Shown one piece after another: positions 35,903 through 48,800 of a DNA stretch of 64,000 nt (position 1 is its first letter; every line of letters starts with the position of its first letter). The position numbers were made by a program, and so were the translations under genes. Under the pieces are notes generated by a model, which was given only the letters and a program-made list of their open reading frames with translations, searched no databases and was not told the origin of the DNA. This DNA comes from Mugil cephalus (lineage: Eukaryota > Chordata > Actinopteri > Mugiliformes > Mugilidae). The stretch spans positions 10,608,357 through 10,672,356 of the forward strand of contig NC_061789.1 in assembly GCF_022458985.1 (NCBI RefSeq), written 5' to 3'.

Positions 35903-36339
35903 AGATATTTAGATTACTAGATAAAAGAAGTAGTAGAGCAGGAAAGGCGTAAAAGTTTAAAATATACGAGGTTAATGATGTAAGCGCAAGAATTCATTGA
36001 CTGTGAAACGATACAGCCTACTATTTAGAAAATTAAGCAAAATGTTAACTTTAAAGCTGAGAAGCTTTAACCGATTCATCAAGTACAACTCATGTCATTT
36101 GTATGTTTTCTTTTTAACCAGACAGAAACAGGAGATTTCGATTTCCAAGTTGTATATGAATGCAACATTAGCACAGGTTGCTAAGATGAAAACTCACACG
36201 CTTTCTGTTTGACAAATATTTGTATTCGAGACTATTTAAACTGGTTAACAGTTATTGTTAATGGTTATGTTTTACCCGTGACATTAATTTTTTTAATCGT
36301 GCTGTACAAAGCTGAGTCACAACAAAGTCTGTGAGTTTG

Positions 36340-36859
36340 TTGTCCCTGTTACTGGTTGTGGTGTCCGTTGGTAGCTCTCTGACGCGATAAGCTCTCTGGC
36401 GGACTCCTCCCCCTCCAATCAGACATCAGGCATGTCCAGCAGAACGCAGAGAGCAGGATCCATCTCAGCGGAGAGCAGACACGGCAATAGAACCTGAGCT
36501 TTAATCGTAAATGTTACCTGCTCAAAATCCGTCATCATCCTCGGAAAATTAAAGAGTGTCGACATCAAAAACTACAGGAGCAGAAAGTACACACTTTGAG
36601 CTTCTCAACGAGCATCGTATTGTCACAATATGAGTTTAGTAGTATTTTAAAACAAGAGGCGAAAGATTGTGAGAGCCGACTTCACCCGGAGGCACCACAC
36701 AGAAGACGCAATTCTTCGCCTGAACAGACCTCCTCCGACGGATGTTTTTGCCTGGTTTGCTTTTAAACAACCTTTGGCTTTGAATATTTATATATATTTT
36801 TTTTAAAAAAAAGAAAATATTTCGGAGCTAGTGAGCCTGCTTGCTAGCCGACCCCTACC
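36340..36859 (+). promoter_or_regulatory. csnk1d promoter and 5'UTR
   Basis: CpG-richer stretch with a CCAATCAG box at 36415-36422, then a purine-rich probable 5'UTR up to the ATG at 36860. No TATA box is at a useful distance. The start codon context 'accatgg' matches a strong Kozak site. Confidence 0.5.
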
Positions 36860-39800
36860 ATGGAGTTGAGAGTGGGAAACCGATACAGACTGGGCAGGAA
36901 GATTGGTAGTGGTTCGTTTGGAGACATCTACCTGGGTAAGTTCTGGTCAAATAAACTTGCCGTGGTGTTTGGTTTTTTTGTTTGTGTTTATCCCTGTTTT
37001 TGTGGAGGTGCTCCCTAATATTCAACCAGCTGGTCGCCTCTTCCGGGGCTGGTCGTCAATCAGCTGTTCGATGTTGAGCGTTAGCAACGTAAGCTAGGAA
37101 CATCTCGTTTATCCGAACAAAATATGTGTTTTTTGTTATCTTTTTTTTACTAGTGATCTACTTGGACGTCATTTTTTTTTGTCATACGAATAAACGAACG
37201 TCCAAAATAAATCGTGTTACTGTTATAAATTGAGACAGGCGGCTGCTATGTAGGCTAAACCCTGTATTACCAATTAGCTTGGTAATTGAGGTTTTTTTTG
37301 CCCTTACCCAGCTGTACTATGCGATCAGCTTTACTTCTGGGTTCATAAAATGGTAAGTGACATTCAGCTTTTATATTCAGAAGCTGTGTACCCACCTGAT
37401 CTCATTGGTCGAATAAAACTGCATCAGTCTTATAGTCGAGTGGCTTTTACAGCTACATGATTCACATGAAATCCTTGAGAAATTCCTTTTAAAAACAATC
37501 AAGTTGTTTAACAGAATGTGTTTTATTCTTCGTTGGTGCCTCGTCTCATCAGATGAGGCCTGCTGAGAACCAGCTGAGGTGACTTTGACATGAACATGGT
37601 TAATAAATCTACTTGGCTTCAGGGTACGTGTTCATGTGTGGAGCTGCAGGGGGCTGTGGGCTATTGATTTGGAGTGTTTCATTTTAAAAAGGTAAAGAAG
37701 GGGAAGCCACACATGTGTAGGTTCAAGATCAACGCACGAGCACCGCCGCTGCTGGAAGTGATCATTTATTGTGGGAAGTGGAATCTGACATGGACGCGCA
37801 CAGATCTGGAAGATGCTGTCAGGGAGATTTTTTTTTTTTCCCTGTCTCTTACCGGCTTTATTGTAATTCATCCTCTGGTGGCCATGTTGGAGGTCCACGG
37901 CTCTTGGCAACTGTGTTTGAAAACCAGCTGATCACATTTCTGAGCTTAAGACAAGTCATCTGAACAACAATGGAGAGGCGGCGTTGTTTATTCATGAGGC
38001 GCTTTTACTGGGTGATCGCTTCATCACTGACATCAATCTAATCGGCCCAGAGAGAAACTGCTCAGGCTCCGGCTGCTGGGACACGTTGACGTTATTTAAG
38101 TGCTTAGTTTATAGCAAAATACAAACTCTTCAAGTTAATGATTTGGTTTTACTCTGTGTAGTAACAATTATTTTATTGGTGCTGTTTTGGAAATTAAATT
38201 GATTAATTAATTGAGGTGGTTCAGATGCGTGCAAACGTAAGGTGTGAAATTAATTCTAAGATCTTGTCTTTTCATTTCTAAAACCAATCCAAACAGTGTG
38301 CTGCTACATGAAGGCCACCCCACCCCCCTCAAACTTTTTCTGCTCAAACTGTTTACTTCACATCCTTTATCTTTCCTTTAAACTGACGCACAAATCAAGC
38401 GACTGACTCACATAAACGCGTGCTCCTCCGTGCGCTTCGAGAACAGGAATAAATATATTTTGTGCTAAGTCGCTGACAGTTCCTGGAATGAGGTTTTCCC
38501 CTGCGGGTCCTAATGGTTTGTTAATGTTGCCGGATGACAAATGGACACGTTATCGCTTTCCCTTTTTTTTTTTCTCCCCCCCCACCTCCTTCTTTTTAAA
38601 ACTCACTTGCACAGAAATGCGTTGTCGCTCCAACGAGCCATAAACGTTTGAAGTCCACAAAATAAGCAGCAAACTTTGGATTTTTCGATGCATTTTAGTT
38701 CACATTAAAAGATAAAAGGACGCGTCAGATCGGTCAGTTAATGAGCTCCGCTTCCTTTTTTGGGATGAGCTCTGCACAGAGTTTGCTGGCAAGGCACTCT
38801 TATTAGTCGGTGTCCTCTTTTTCTTTTTTTTTGGAGGGCCACAGTTGAACTCTCTCTTGGGGTTTTTTTTGCCTTTAGGAGACGATTTGGTATTTTGGAG
38901 AATGCAAACTAGGGAGTTAAAAATAGCTTAAAATCTGGTGTAGCTGCTGCTTTGAAGAGTGAGATGATAGAAAAGAAGAACTGACTTCACTGTAACATTA
39001 ACGACATTTAAAAGTGCTTACATTGTGTCTTAAGTTGTTTTATCCTGTGTCATCCAGACGTCTAACAAGCGATGACTGTGCAGACTAAGTCAAGTCGGGC
39101 TAAAGACGTCATGACATGGTTAAATTGGTTCATTCAGCCTTTGATAAGGAGGTTAACCAGTCACCATGAAGGATTGTTCTCTGTAAATGCAGTGTTTCGA
39201 GGGAACGTTAATGGACGTATTTAATTTGATCCAGCCCGTATTCCACATGACCTGTTGTTGGGAGCGACGGCGAGAGCCGCCAGCTGCTTGCATAATCTCT
39301 TCGTGTTTTTTTTTTTTTTTTTTTTTTTTGTCTCCGCTCACCCCTCCTTCCCCCTCCCCTGGTGACTAATGTGACGTAACGCCGTTAGTAAGCCGGGACG
39401 GTGCGCGCGCGCTCCTTTACGATCACCTGCAGCGCTGTTTTTGACTCAGTCATTAGTTGCGTGGTAACGAGCCAAACAAATTTGTCGGAGGTAAATTCTG
39501 ACCAAAGAAATAATTGCAGCAATTTAAAGTGCGAGTGGAAAGCAACAGGATTTCACAATCTTCTCCCACGGCGATGCAGCCCACGCAGCCCCCAGCGTTA
39601 ATAACGCTGACTGTGCGCGAGCGTCGGTGCCGTCGGATCCCGCTCACATTTGCGCGAGAGAGGCGGTTTGTTATTGGCAGGGTGAGGAGGAGGAGGAGGA
39701 GGAGGAGGAGGAGGAGGTGAGGTCAGCTCTTGGAGCAAATCCTCGGACTCCGTGTGCCGGGGGCCTGGGCACGAACGTGCACCGCACGCAGGGATATTAA

Positions 39801-42800
39801 GGAAGAGGAGCGTGTTGATGGTGGCGAAATGTCTTAAATGCACAAAAGAGCACTTAAGTGTTAGTCAAGTGTCTGAGTCACGCTGGTGTTCTCTCTCTCT
39901 CCGGGTGGGAGATGTGCGCGTTCGGGTCGTGTTGAAACAGGCTGCAAAAATCCGGAAGTTGTGTTTGTCATTGTTCACACATGATCAGCTGGGAGAGTTC
40001 CCTCTCCTCACGGCACAACGTCAGTACTTGCTCGGTATCGACCGAAATTAAGGATTTGGTTGGAGCTGGTATCAAAAGTAGAGGTTTTTAATCACGTTAA
40101 ATACGGTTAATTGCGTCGGAAGCAAAAGTAACAGACATGAAAACAAGTGTATTCAGTTGTAAATGATTAAATAAAGCTGGTGGAGAGTTGGGGGTTAAAT
40201 GGGAACATCTTTGGGTGTTGCCCATGAGAAACTCGCGTGACCGGGGTCTGTTAACGACCAGATACTCTGGAGCAGTTGGAGGAAACCGCTGTGATTGATT
40301 TTTTTTGTTTCCCCAACGCTTTAATCTATAGTTTAACATCTAAAAAACACACTTTTTTGTTTAGTTGTATGACAAGGTGCCACTCACACACTTGCAGCCA
40401 ACAGCTGGTTGTCTCCATCTCCACCCTCCTACCACAGGGTGTATGTGGAATATTTTGTTAAATAAAAAAAGAAAAAAAAAAGAAAGGAAAGACACCCGTC
40501 ACGCATGGAGACGCGTGTGTCAGTTGTGTGTATTTGCCCGAGGCTGCCGCTGTTTGAAATTCCTGCTAATTCGCTGGCAACTGCGGTTACATAACGAGAG
40601 TTTCATGTAACCTTTTGTGCTTCGATACCAAAATGTTTTGAAGATCTCTTCATTATTCTCTGGCAAATATAACACAGGATCATCTTCAGGAAGAAGAAAA
40701 AAAAAACAGAGCTATCAGTTTCATAGCAGGTAGTTATATGAGGGTGTTGGATAATCTGCCTCTGGACGATGACCTCGATCGTTCCGCAGTTGACAGCATT
40801 AACCGGGAGCAATTTAATATCTGGTCTGGACGTCTCACTACCAAGTTTAAAAGTAGTCCAACTGCTAGGCGCTTGCCGGTTAATGCTATGCTAGCAATTC
40901 GCTACCGAGCATACCTGAATCAGCTTGACTCCACCGCAGTGAAGAGCTGTAAATCGTTCACGTTACATGTGTCTAGCATTCGAGATTTAGCTGTTGAGGC
41001 AGCTCCTGTATCCGTTCATTTATCCCTTTACTGAAACATGTTGGATTTATGTTAATGTGGATTTAAAGAAATTTAAATTTTGGGGGGAAAATAAAAAAAT
41101 ATATGTATAAAAAATGTCTAATCAACCAAAAATCTTGCGACTCCCTCTGCAAACCGCCGTGTTGAAGACCTATGCTCTACATCAGTCCCTGACATCGCTA
41201 TGAGGTTTAAACGACGTAGTCTTAGACACGTTTTTATATAATTTCCAACACGCATTGTAAACCATGAGTCCGTTTAGCTGCGTGATTAGCTCGTGATGTC
41301 TGGGTAAACTGAAGAGTGTATGCTCAAAGGGATGGGCCCAGCTTATCCAAGCATCACTAACAAACAGAGTTGTTTTAGCGCCGCAACTGTAACAGAGAAC
41401 TTAAGTTGTGCGTCTGTGCGAACCCTCGCGGTGACTCACTTTTTTTTTTTTAAAGCATCTCCTCTCTGTGTCGTGGCATTTGTTAGCGGTGGTTACGGTG
41501 ACGTCAGCGAGCCGCGGCCCTCAAACAAGCGCGGGCGGGCGGCTGAGAAGCGCGTGCGTTAATTCATCGTTTCGAGGCGCATCCCAACAGGCTGGGATTT
41601 ACATCATCCTGGTCCTGAACCACGGGCCAGACCACACCTCACACACTGTTTGCAGAAGGGGATCGTAAGCGTTGTGTGGCTTTTTTTTTTTCTTTACTCT
41701 TGTTACCTCAGCCTGAGCTGTGAACTTCTAAGTGACACTTCAGAAACACTTCAATTAGCTTCTGTTTTCACTCTGATCATTACAAGCTGATGAGTCTGTG
41801 GCAAGGACACTTCAGAGCAATACCACTTCTGACTTTTGCGATAGAGACTTGACTTCCAAAAGACGCCGAGCATGAGCTCCAAATTGTCCATGAACAGTGA
41901 CAATTCATTGTTGACATCATCAGCTATTTGCATATTTAACATTTGCTTGTTGCTAGTCTGGCCCCGGTTGCATTTTGTCAAGCAGCGTATCTGAACGTGT
42001 CCCGACATGTTTCACAGGCAGCGCTGCACAGTGCACGCTACACGCACACACACGCACACACACACACACAATGGTGTGCTCCTTTACCAATAATACACAC
42101 AGGAGCTCTCCTCTATGTCAAGACCAGCGGGGGGTTTGCATTCCCCAGGAAAATCTGTCCAGACATATCGCATTCCTATTACGCAAGAGAGCAGACGGCT
42201 CCGTGCGGCGCGAGGGTCCGTGGATTATATCGCTTGTTCAGCGAAAGGCGGATTCGTGTATCGATCAGTTTCCACACGCACAAAACCGGAAAAACACGTT
42301 GCTGTGTGTGTGTTACTCAGCTGTGATTCAGATCTTTTATATAAAAAAAAAAAAAAGTCTAAGGTCACATGTTTTTCTTTATTTATTATTTCATCTGTAA
42401 GACTATGGAACAAAAGTGACTGTGGTTATCTTGTCTGTGGGAAAGGAAAAGAAAAAAGTTTCCTGTGGACATTGAACTAATCACAGGCGGTAGTTTCCTA
42501 GCACGCCCATGAAAGTGATGTTATGCAACGTGAAAGTAAACTAAGATAATGCCAGCGCGGCCGAAGAGATAATGGTTCATCGATGCAACTTACAGGTGCA
42601 CACGAGGTTTCGCAATTTTTGCCCGTCACAAATGTTTAGTGTGGGAACTTTGGTTTGGAGTCGCTCCACATGGAATTAATTATTCCCAGCAGATCCGCCG
42701 GCTAATGGGCGTAGATGGGTGGAAGAGTAACTTTTGTTTAGATTCTCCTTTGTACCACTGATTGGACAAAATAAGACACGACCGAGAATGCTGGTTGTGT

Positions 42801-45800
42801 CGTGCACAGTGTTTGCGACTGTGATTTAACTAATTTATCTGCACATTTACGCCCGTTTACAGCCATTAAAACAAAACCGTGGCTCCTAAAACGTGTCGCT
42901 GCGCAGTGAGCGCAGGCGCTGAGTAATTTTAAAGATCCCAGAGATTTGTGTAAACCGAGCTTTTAAAGTTACTCCCCCAGAATGATCTGGGTATGGATGT
43001 GGGCAGCCAGCCTGGGTCAGATCAATGCCATTTAATTTGGCTTTTGTGGACGAGAAGAAGAAGCAGAACAGCCCCGAGGCCTCCTGCTCTTTTTTTTTTT
43101 TTTTTTTTCTGCTTTGTTCCTTCGTCGTAGCTTCCCTCTTACGGCGCATGATGTACGTCCACGTGCTCGCAGGCTTCTCTTCTGCATTATTTCTACAGTT
43201 CTTGTGCTTGAACAGTCGGAGAAAGGAGGGGGGGGGGGGGGGTTGTGGTTGCGCGCCCCGCCCAGATGACATCATGCAGAGAAATCAATAAAGCTCCATC
43301 GGAGGTGGTGGTGCTGCTCCCCTACACAAATGCACAGCTCCGCTTACGAGTCCGAGCATGTGTGTGTGTGTGTGTGTGTGTGTTGAATTGGATTACGTAA
43401 CCCGGTGTCCAGTTGCTGTGTTTATGTGAAGGGACGTATTTAGGAAGAGGAACAGCTGAAGTGCTGATTTGTCGGTTCCAGGGCGATCTCCCCAAATCGT
43501 CCGCTCTGTTAAAGCGATCAAAGGGAAACGATAGCTGAGCTGTGAGGAATCCGGGGTCCGCTTGCAAGCAGATACATGAAAGAAGAGCAGGGTACATACA
43601 GTGCAAGGCCGCTGGAAGGCCTGACTTCCATTTTGGCCGGCTTTGCCGTGTTAACCGCTGATATTTCCTTGTGTACCCAAGCAAACAACCAACGATGTGA
43701 AATAAGTTGTTCATGTTTCTGTGACACATTGATAGGACAAACTTTAATTAATTTTAAGTTGACGTGTTTCCACATTTATTGGAGTTTGACCCTGATAGGC
43801 TGACGCGCCTTTTACTGTGCTTTAGTGCCGCATATAACATTTTTACAAATCAGACGCACTCTGTTAAACATCTCGTAAAAACTATTTAATGTGACTCCAT
43901 AGAGCTAACCTCTCCTGTCTCCTGTCTAGGAACTGACATCTCCGTCGGAGAAGAGGTCGCCATCAAGTTGGAATGTGTCAAGACCAAACACCCCCAGCTC
44001 CACATCGAGAGCAAAATCTACAAGATGATGCAGGGCGGAGGTAATGCCCGCATACGCCACATACGTGCACGACTCGCCCCTTCATGCACTCCTCTCATCA
44101 ATATTTACAAGCACTTTAAACCAGAAGCCAGCTTCCATCCGTCATTGTAAATCAGTAGCTACGTGGAAAATGATCAATGTTTGCAGCCTCTGACAAACTG
44201 TGGATATTGATTTAATCTTAAGAAAGTAACTGGGGGTTATTGCTGCCATTGAGAACCACGAATTAAATTAAGAAATTCACTTGCTTGACTTTCAAATGTA
44301 CATAGTTCCCTTTATAGTCATGTGAGTTGTATAAATTCATGTCTTTCTGCCTCCTAATGCATTTATCTAATTAATTTTTGGAGTCTAATGTGCTCAGGTA
44401 ATCTACTTGGCAGATGCAATTATTAAAAATAAGTGAGATGAGTACTGGATTGCTAAGCAGCAATCTGTTCTAACTATTTTTACAGTGAGCAAAGCAAACA
44501 ATGCTAATTTAAGCCCGTTACAGTTGAGTAAATTAACCCCCCACTATAGCACACACCTCCCAGCGTAGTGCCGGTCATATACAAGGCCACTTTTCTTAAA
44601 TGCCTGACCAGTCGCTCACAGATGCAACAGTGTGCTAAGCTAGCTTAAAAGAACAGTAGGAAGTTTTGGGTGATATTTTTTCACCCGATACAGTATCGAT
44701 TTTGAATGTTATTATCAGTTTTAAAAGAAAAAGTCATGTTTGGGGCCGATCCTGAGCGACTTCCACACCTCCTCCACCACTTTTTCTTTACAAGTGCATT
44801 AAATAAGAAATTAACCATTTGGGTTAATATTGTTTTTGACTCAATTTGTCCAGTGAATTATCACTGTCATCTGATGTACATGTATGCAACGTGCATTTTC
44901 AGCTGCTTTTAAAAATTCTCAGTGAACTACGTAGAATATTGCAATATATCAAAATATCATAATATCGCAATAATGTATCGTGATACGTATCGTATCGTGA
45001 AGTCCTTGCCAGTACCCACCCCCTATCTAGTGCTATTGCCGAATTGTTGGAGTCAGTTTCTCTCCTCCATAGACGTCCGCTGTTGAAATCACGTCCGCAC
45101 CAAAACCCTTCTTCTCTGGATTAAGCAAACTGCACAACCTCTGGACACTAAGTATTAGTTGGCCTTGTTGACTCACAGTAAATCAGCCCCTGACACGAGC
45201 AGGTCTTCTTTCTTCGAGTTGATGTTACACTCAAAACAGTTTTCTCGGCCAAGAGCTAGTTTGAGATTAGACACCAACTCTGAGGCAGCCCTTGGAAATG
45301 CCACCATGGAAAAAGGTTACAGCGTCCGTGAACAGGAGGTCAGTGCTGGTCAAAGAAAAATGGACTGTAGTCTTTAAATATTCTGGGAGGGTTGAAGAAA
45401 ACTGACAGCTGCTTTTTTCCGATTGCCCTCATACACCAGAATGGTAGCCATTGTGGTGTGGCCTCCAAATAAATTGTCAAATGAGCTTGTCTTTGTTTTC
45501 TAATGAGTTCAGCTCTGTGCCTACTAGCTTTTTCTACCTTTAGAAGAGATGGTTTGTCTCTGCCAGCATAACTGCACACGCATGCATTTGTATTTTTGTT
45601 CCGGCATGGTAGGATTTATTGGGACACGGTAGTTAACTTAGACCGTAGGACGTATTTGCGTTTGTATGTATATAAATAGCTGGTGCAGAGTGAGGGTATT
45701 TGTGTGTGTGTGCAATGCAAGGTGCTGAGCAGCAGCATTTCGTTGCTGTCTGCCTGTAGAAGGAAATGCCAGATGGCCTCCTCGCCTTGGCAACGTCAGC

Positions 45801-48800
45801 CAGTCACCAGCTACTACTAAACCAGCTGGCCTCAGAGTGCGGGGGCATGGACAGTGAGTGCAGGAGCAAGCTGTTCATATTTTTATGCCATTTTTTTTTT
45901 TATTATCTACAGTAGCACTTACCTAGTCTGTATTGGTTTAGGTTTTTAAAAAATCCAGCCAAGTATGTATTAAGGAGGGTAAAATTAGACATAACTGCAC
46001 CAAAAACCAAATTGTCATTGCTCAAATGTTGCACAGTTGGAAGATCTGTCATGGCTCAGACCTGCACATTGGTCTTCATACGATGCGTTGCAGTTGGTAC
46101 TTGAACCTTTCAAGACCTTATGATTGATGTGCTGAGCACCAATCTAAGATCTGACCCTTGGTCATATCCCACGTTACTGTTGCTAGATGACGGACAAAAC
46201 CGAGGTGGAGGTCCATTCTCACAGAAAAATGTCAAAAACCTGTAACAATGGCGTCTAGAGTGAGGTGGAGGTGAGCCAGCTAATGTTAGCGACAGTGTTA
46301 ATGTTGGAAGCCATTGGAAAAGTTACTAATTTCAACATTTTTCTAACTCTAATAGGCAGTTTAGGCTTCTACAACAATATGACGCCGCAGCTACTTAAGC
46401 AGCCCAGGTTCTACTCAAATCCTCACACTGTAGCCTGTTGTGCAATGTAACTACGCAATGCAGACTGCAAGATTTAGTATTTCTGGATGCTTCTCCATCT
46501 CCGCAATTGTTTTGGATCAATAAAGATGGAACACATCGAGGAAAGGTTAGCGAAGTTGGTTTGGAGATCTCCAAGCATCTGTAGGACTCGTCTTTGGCGG
46601 CAAAAGTTTCAGTCGCCATTGTTGGAAGTGAAGCAAGAAGTAGTGGCAAAAGTGAACCTGAAAAGACAAGGCACCAATTAGCGTTTGGGTGGCGTTGTTA
46701 CAGAGAGAGAAAAACTGACGAGCACACAAGTATAAATGGTTTGCACAGTAGCTTACGCACGTACTTCAATGAGCCTTAACAGTAACATAGGAAGTTGGTC
46801 TGAGCCGCAGTCAATCCTCTCGTCACTGGCATATGCAGATTACCTAAGAACGTCTCCTTGTCTAGACTAAAAAGACTAAAAACTTTAGTGGTTTTAGCTA
46901 CTTAACCGCTAGCTGCGACAAACAACGTGATCTAAATCTGCATCTGTTTTTGTTGTCGTCCTGTAGCAGGTCTTTCCCTAGAATGTTCACACTTTGGTTT
47001 TTGTAAAACATGGTAGTAAACAGAAAAGATCTGAACCTCTGCCCTGGTTACAGTTAGAAGGTCTCTGGTTACTGGAGAAAACGGACTGTAAATTAGTTGA
47101 GTATGATTGTATGATGTGAGTGTTCATATTTAACATACTTATATATTAGTAGTATTTTGGAAAAGACGATCTTTGAATGCTCAGTTTAGTGTGATTAGGA
47201 GAAAAACATAAAACGAATAAAAGTAGTGCTCTGCACAAGGAAGCTAAAAGCTGCTCTTAGCACATGTTAAGTTTGGTCCGTCAGTGCTGACCACAGGGAA
47301 TTTTAAGTGGAAAAATATGTTTGCTCCCGGTGCCCTCTCTCAAGCCCTGAATCAGGCTGGATCCTCATACGCTGAACAACCACAACGTTAAAACCACTGA
47401 CGGTGGAAGGAAATGACATCGACCCACTTGTGACAATACAATGTTCTCCTGGGAAACTTTTGGACCGGACATTCGTGTGGATGTTACTTACATCGCACAT
47501 TTTACTGGATGTTCATGGACCAAATGATTGTAACATGACAAACCTACTGACTAGTTTGACTAGTTTATAATTGCTACATGTTTTGGAAATCTTACTTCCT
47601 TTGTAGGGTTCTGAAACCATTTCCGTAAAAGTAGATTCGAGCTTGACAGATGTATCTGATCTTTTCTTCCAGTGGGTATCCCAACGATAAAGTGGTGCGG
47701 CGCGGAGGGCGACTACAACGTGATGGTGATGGAGCTGCTGGGGCCCAGTCTGGAGGATCTGTTCAACTTCTGCTCTCGGAAGTTCAGCCTCAAGACCGTC
47801 CTGCTGCTGGCTGACCAGATGGTGAGAGCTGGGGAGGAAGGAAATGATGGTTGTGGCGGTGGAGGGGGGGCAGGGAAACATTTTGTTGTTGAGGTAGAGG
47901 CTTCCTGGAGATGTGAGTCATTTGTTACGCTCTTTTACAGCCTGTGAAACGTGACGATAGTATCCTCTTAATTTTCACGACTTGGCAGCGTGGTGGGTGA
48001 CGTATGGGATATAAAGTCATTTAAGTGACTTTATTAGTGTTCCTGAGAACTTTGTTTTAGTTTAAAGAGAACTCTTCAATATGAACTTAAAATAACACTT
48101 CAGTGGTTTTAGCTACTTAACCGCTAGCAGCGACAAACAACGTCATCTAAATCTGCATCTGTTTTTGTTGTCGTCCTCTAGCAGGTCTTTCCGTCGAATG
48201 TTCACACTTTGGTCTTTGTACTTTTCGAGTTTACGCAGCCCAAGGTTGCAAAGTGCACCGCAGTTACAAAAACAAACTATTGAAAGCATTGGAATAAATA
48301 TTTAACAAGAGTTGGCTGAACTCGACGCCAGAGAGAGGCCGTTAAATAACTAAAGTGCTCAGACGGCAAATGATTGATCACCTCAAGTGTTGAACTTTGT
48401 GTGTGGGGCTGCACGGTATCGGCGACTTGTTGACGTGTGGTTACGCTGCGAAATTGAGAACGCGCCGTGGTGCGTACTACGGTGACTTAAACAATGTTGA
48501 TCGGTAACAGCTGAGACCTGTTTGAGTTGGCAGAAAATTAAGACACGTTTGGCCGCTTCGCCATAACAATAGAGGCGCTGGTAGACACACGTTACCTTTG
48601 GACGTAACCTGACCACCTGGTTTCTAGTCTCCATGCTAAGCTCAACTAATCTAACTAGCTGCGTAAGTGGTATTAAACTTTTAATCTAACTTGGCAAGAA
48701 AGCCGTTAAGAATAATTCCCCCCAAACTGCTACTTTAACAGGACAATAAAGCCATTGCTGTCCACAGTTCTGGAAAAATAAACCGGCGGATTTATCCGAA

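Larger units (their letters stand above)
35145..36414. other. engase / csnk1d head-to-head intergenic region
   Basis: About 1.3 kb. On the engase side an ETS site (ACTTCCGG, 35243-35250) lies about 100 bp upstream of the engase ATG. The centre is AT-rich with one perfect 14-bp hairpin (35871-35902). A 73-codon plus-strand open frame at 35605-35826 shows no family similarity. The csnk1d promoter begins near 36340. Confidence 0.55.
36936..43929. other. csnk1d intron 1
   Basis: Seven kilobases of non-coding DNA. Contents: poly-T runs, an (AGG)n tract at 39684-39718, (CA)n at about 42040-42070, a poly-G run near 43229-43243, (TG)n at 43359-43383, and a CRE palindrome TGACGTCA (41499-41506) in a locally GC-rich stretch. 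A 98-codon plus-strand frame at 40738-41034 is unrecognised. No RNA gene or transposon with clear ends was seen. Confidence 0.6.

Noticed and set aside
41943-42480. Three overlapping plus-strand frames of 121-141 codons in csnk1d intron 1
   Set aside because: They overlap in different frames, run through a CA microsatellite and an A-run, and have no recognisable motif. Chance openness is more likely.
43322-43729. 135-codon minus-strand frame near csnk1d exon 2
   Set aside because: It includes a translated (TG)n tract and low-complexity His/Thr runs; no family resemblance.
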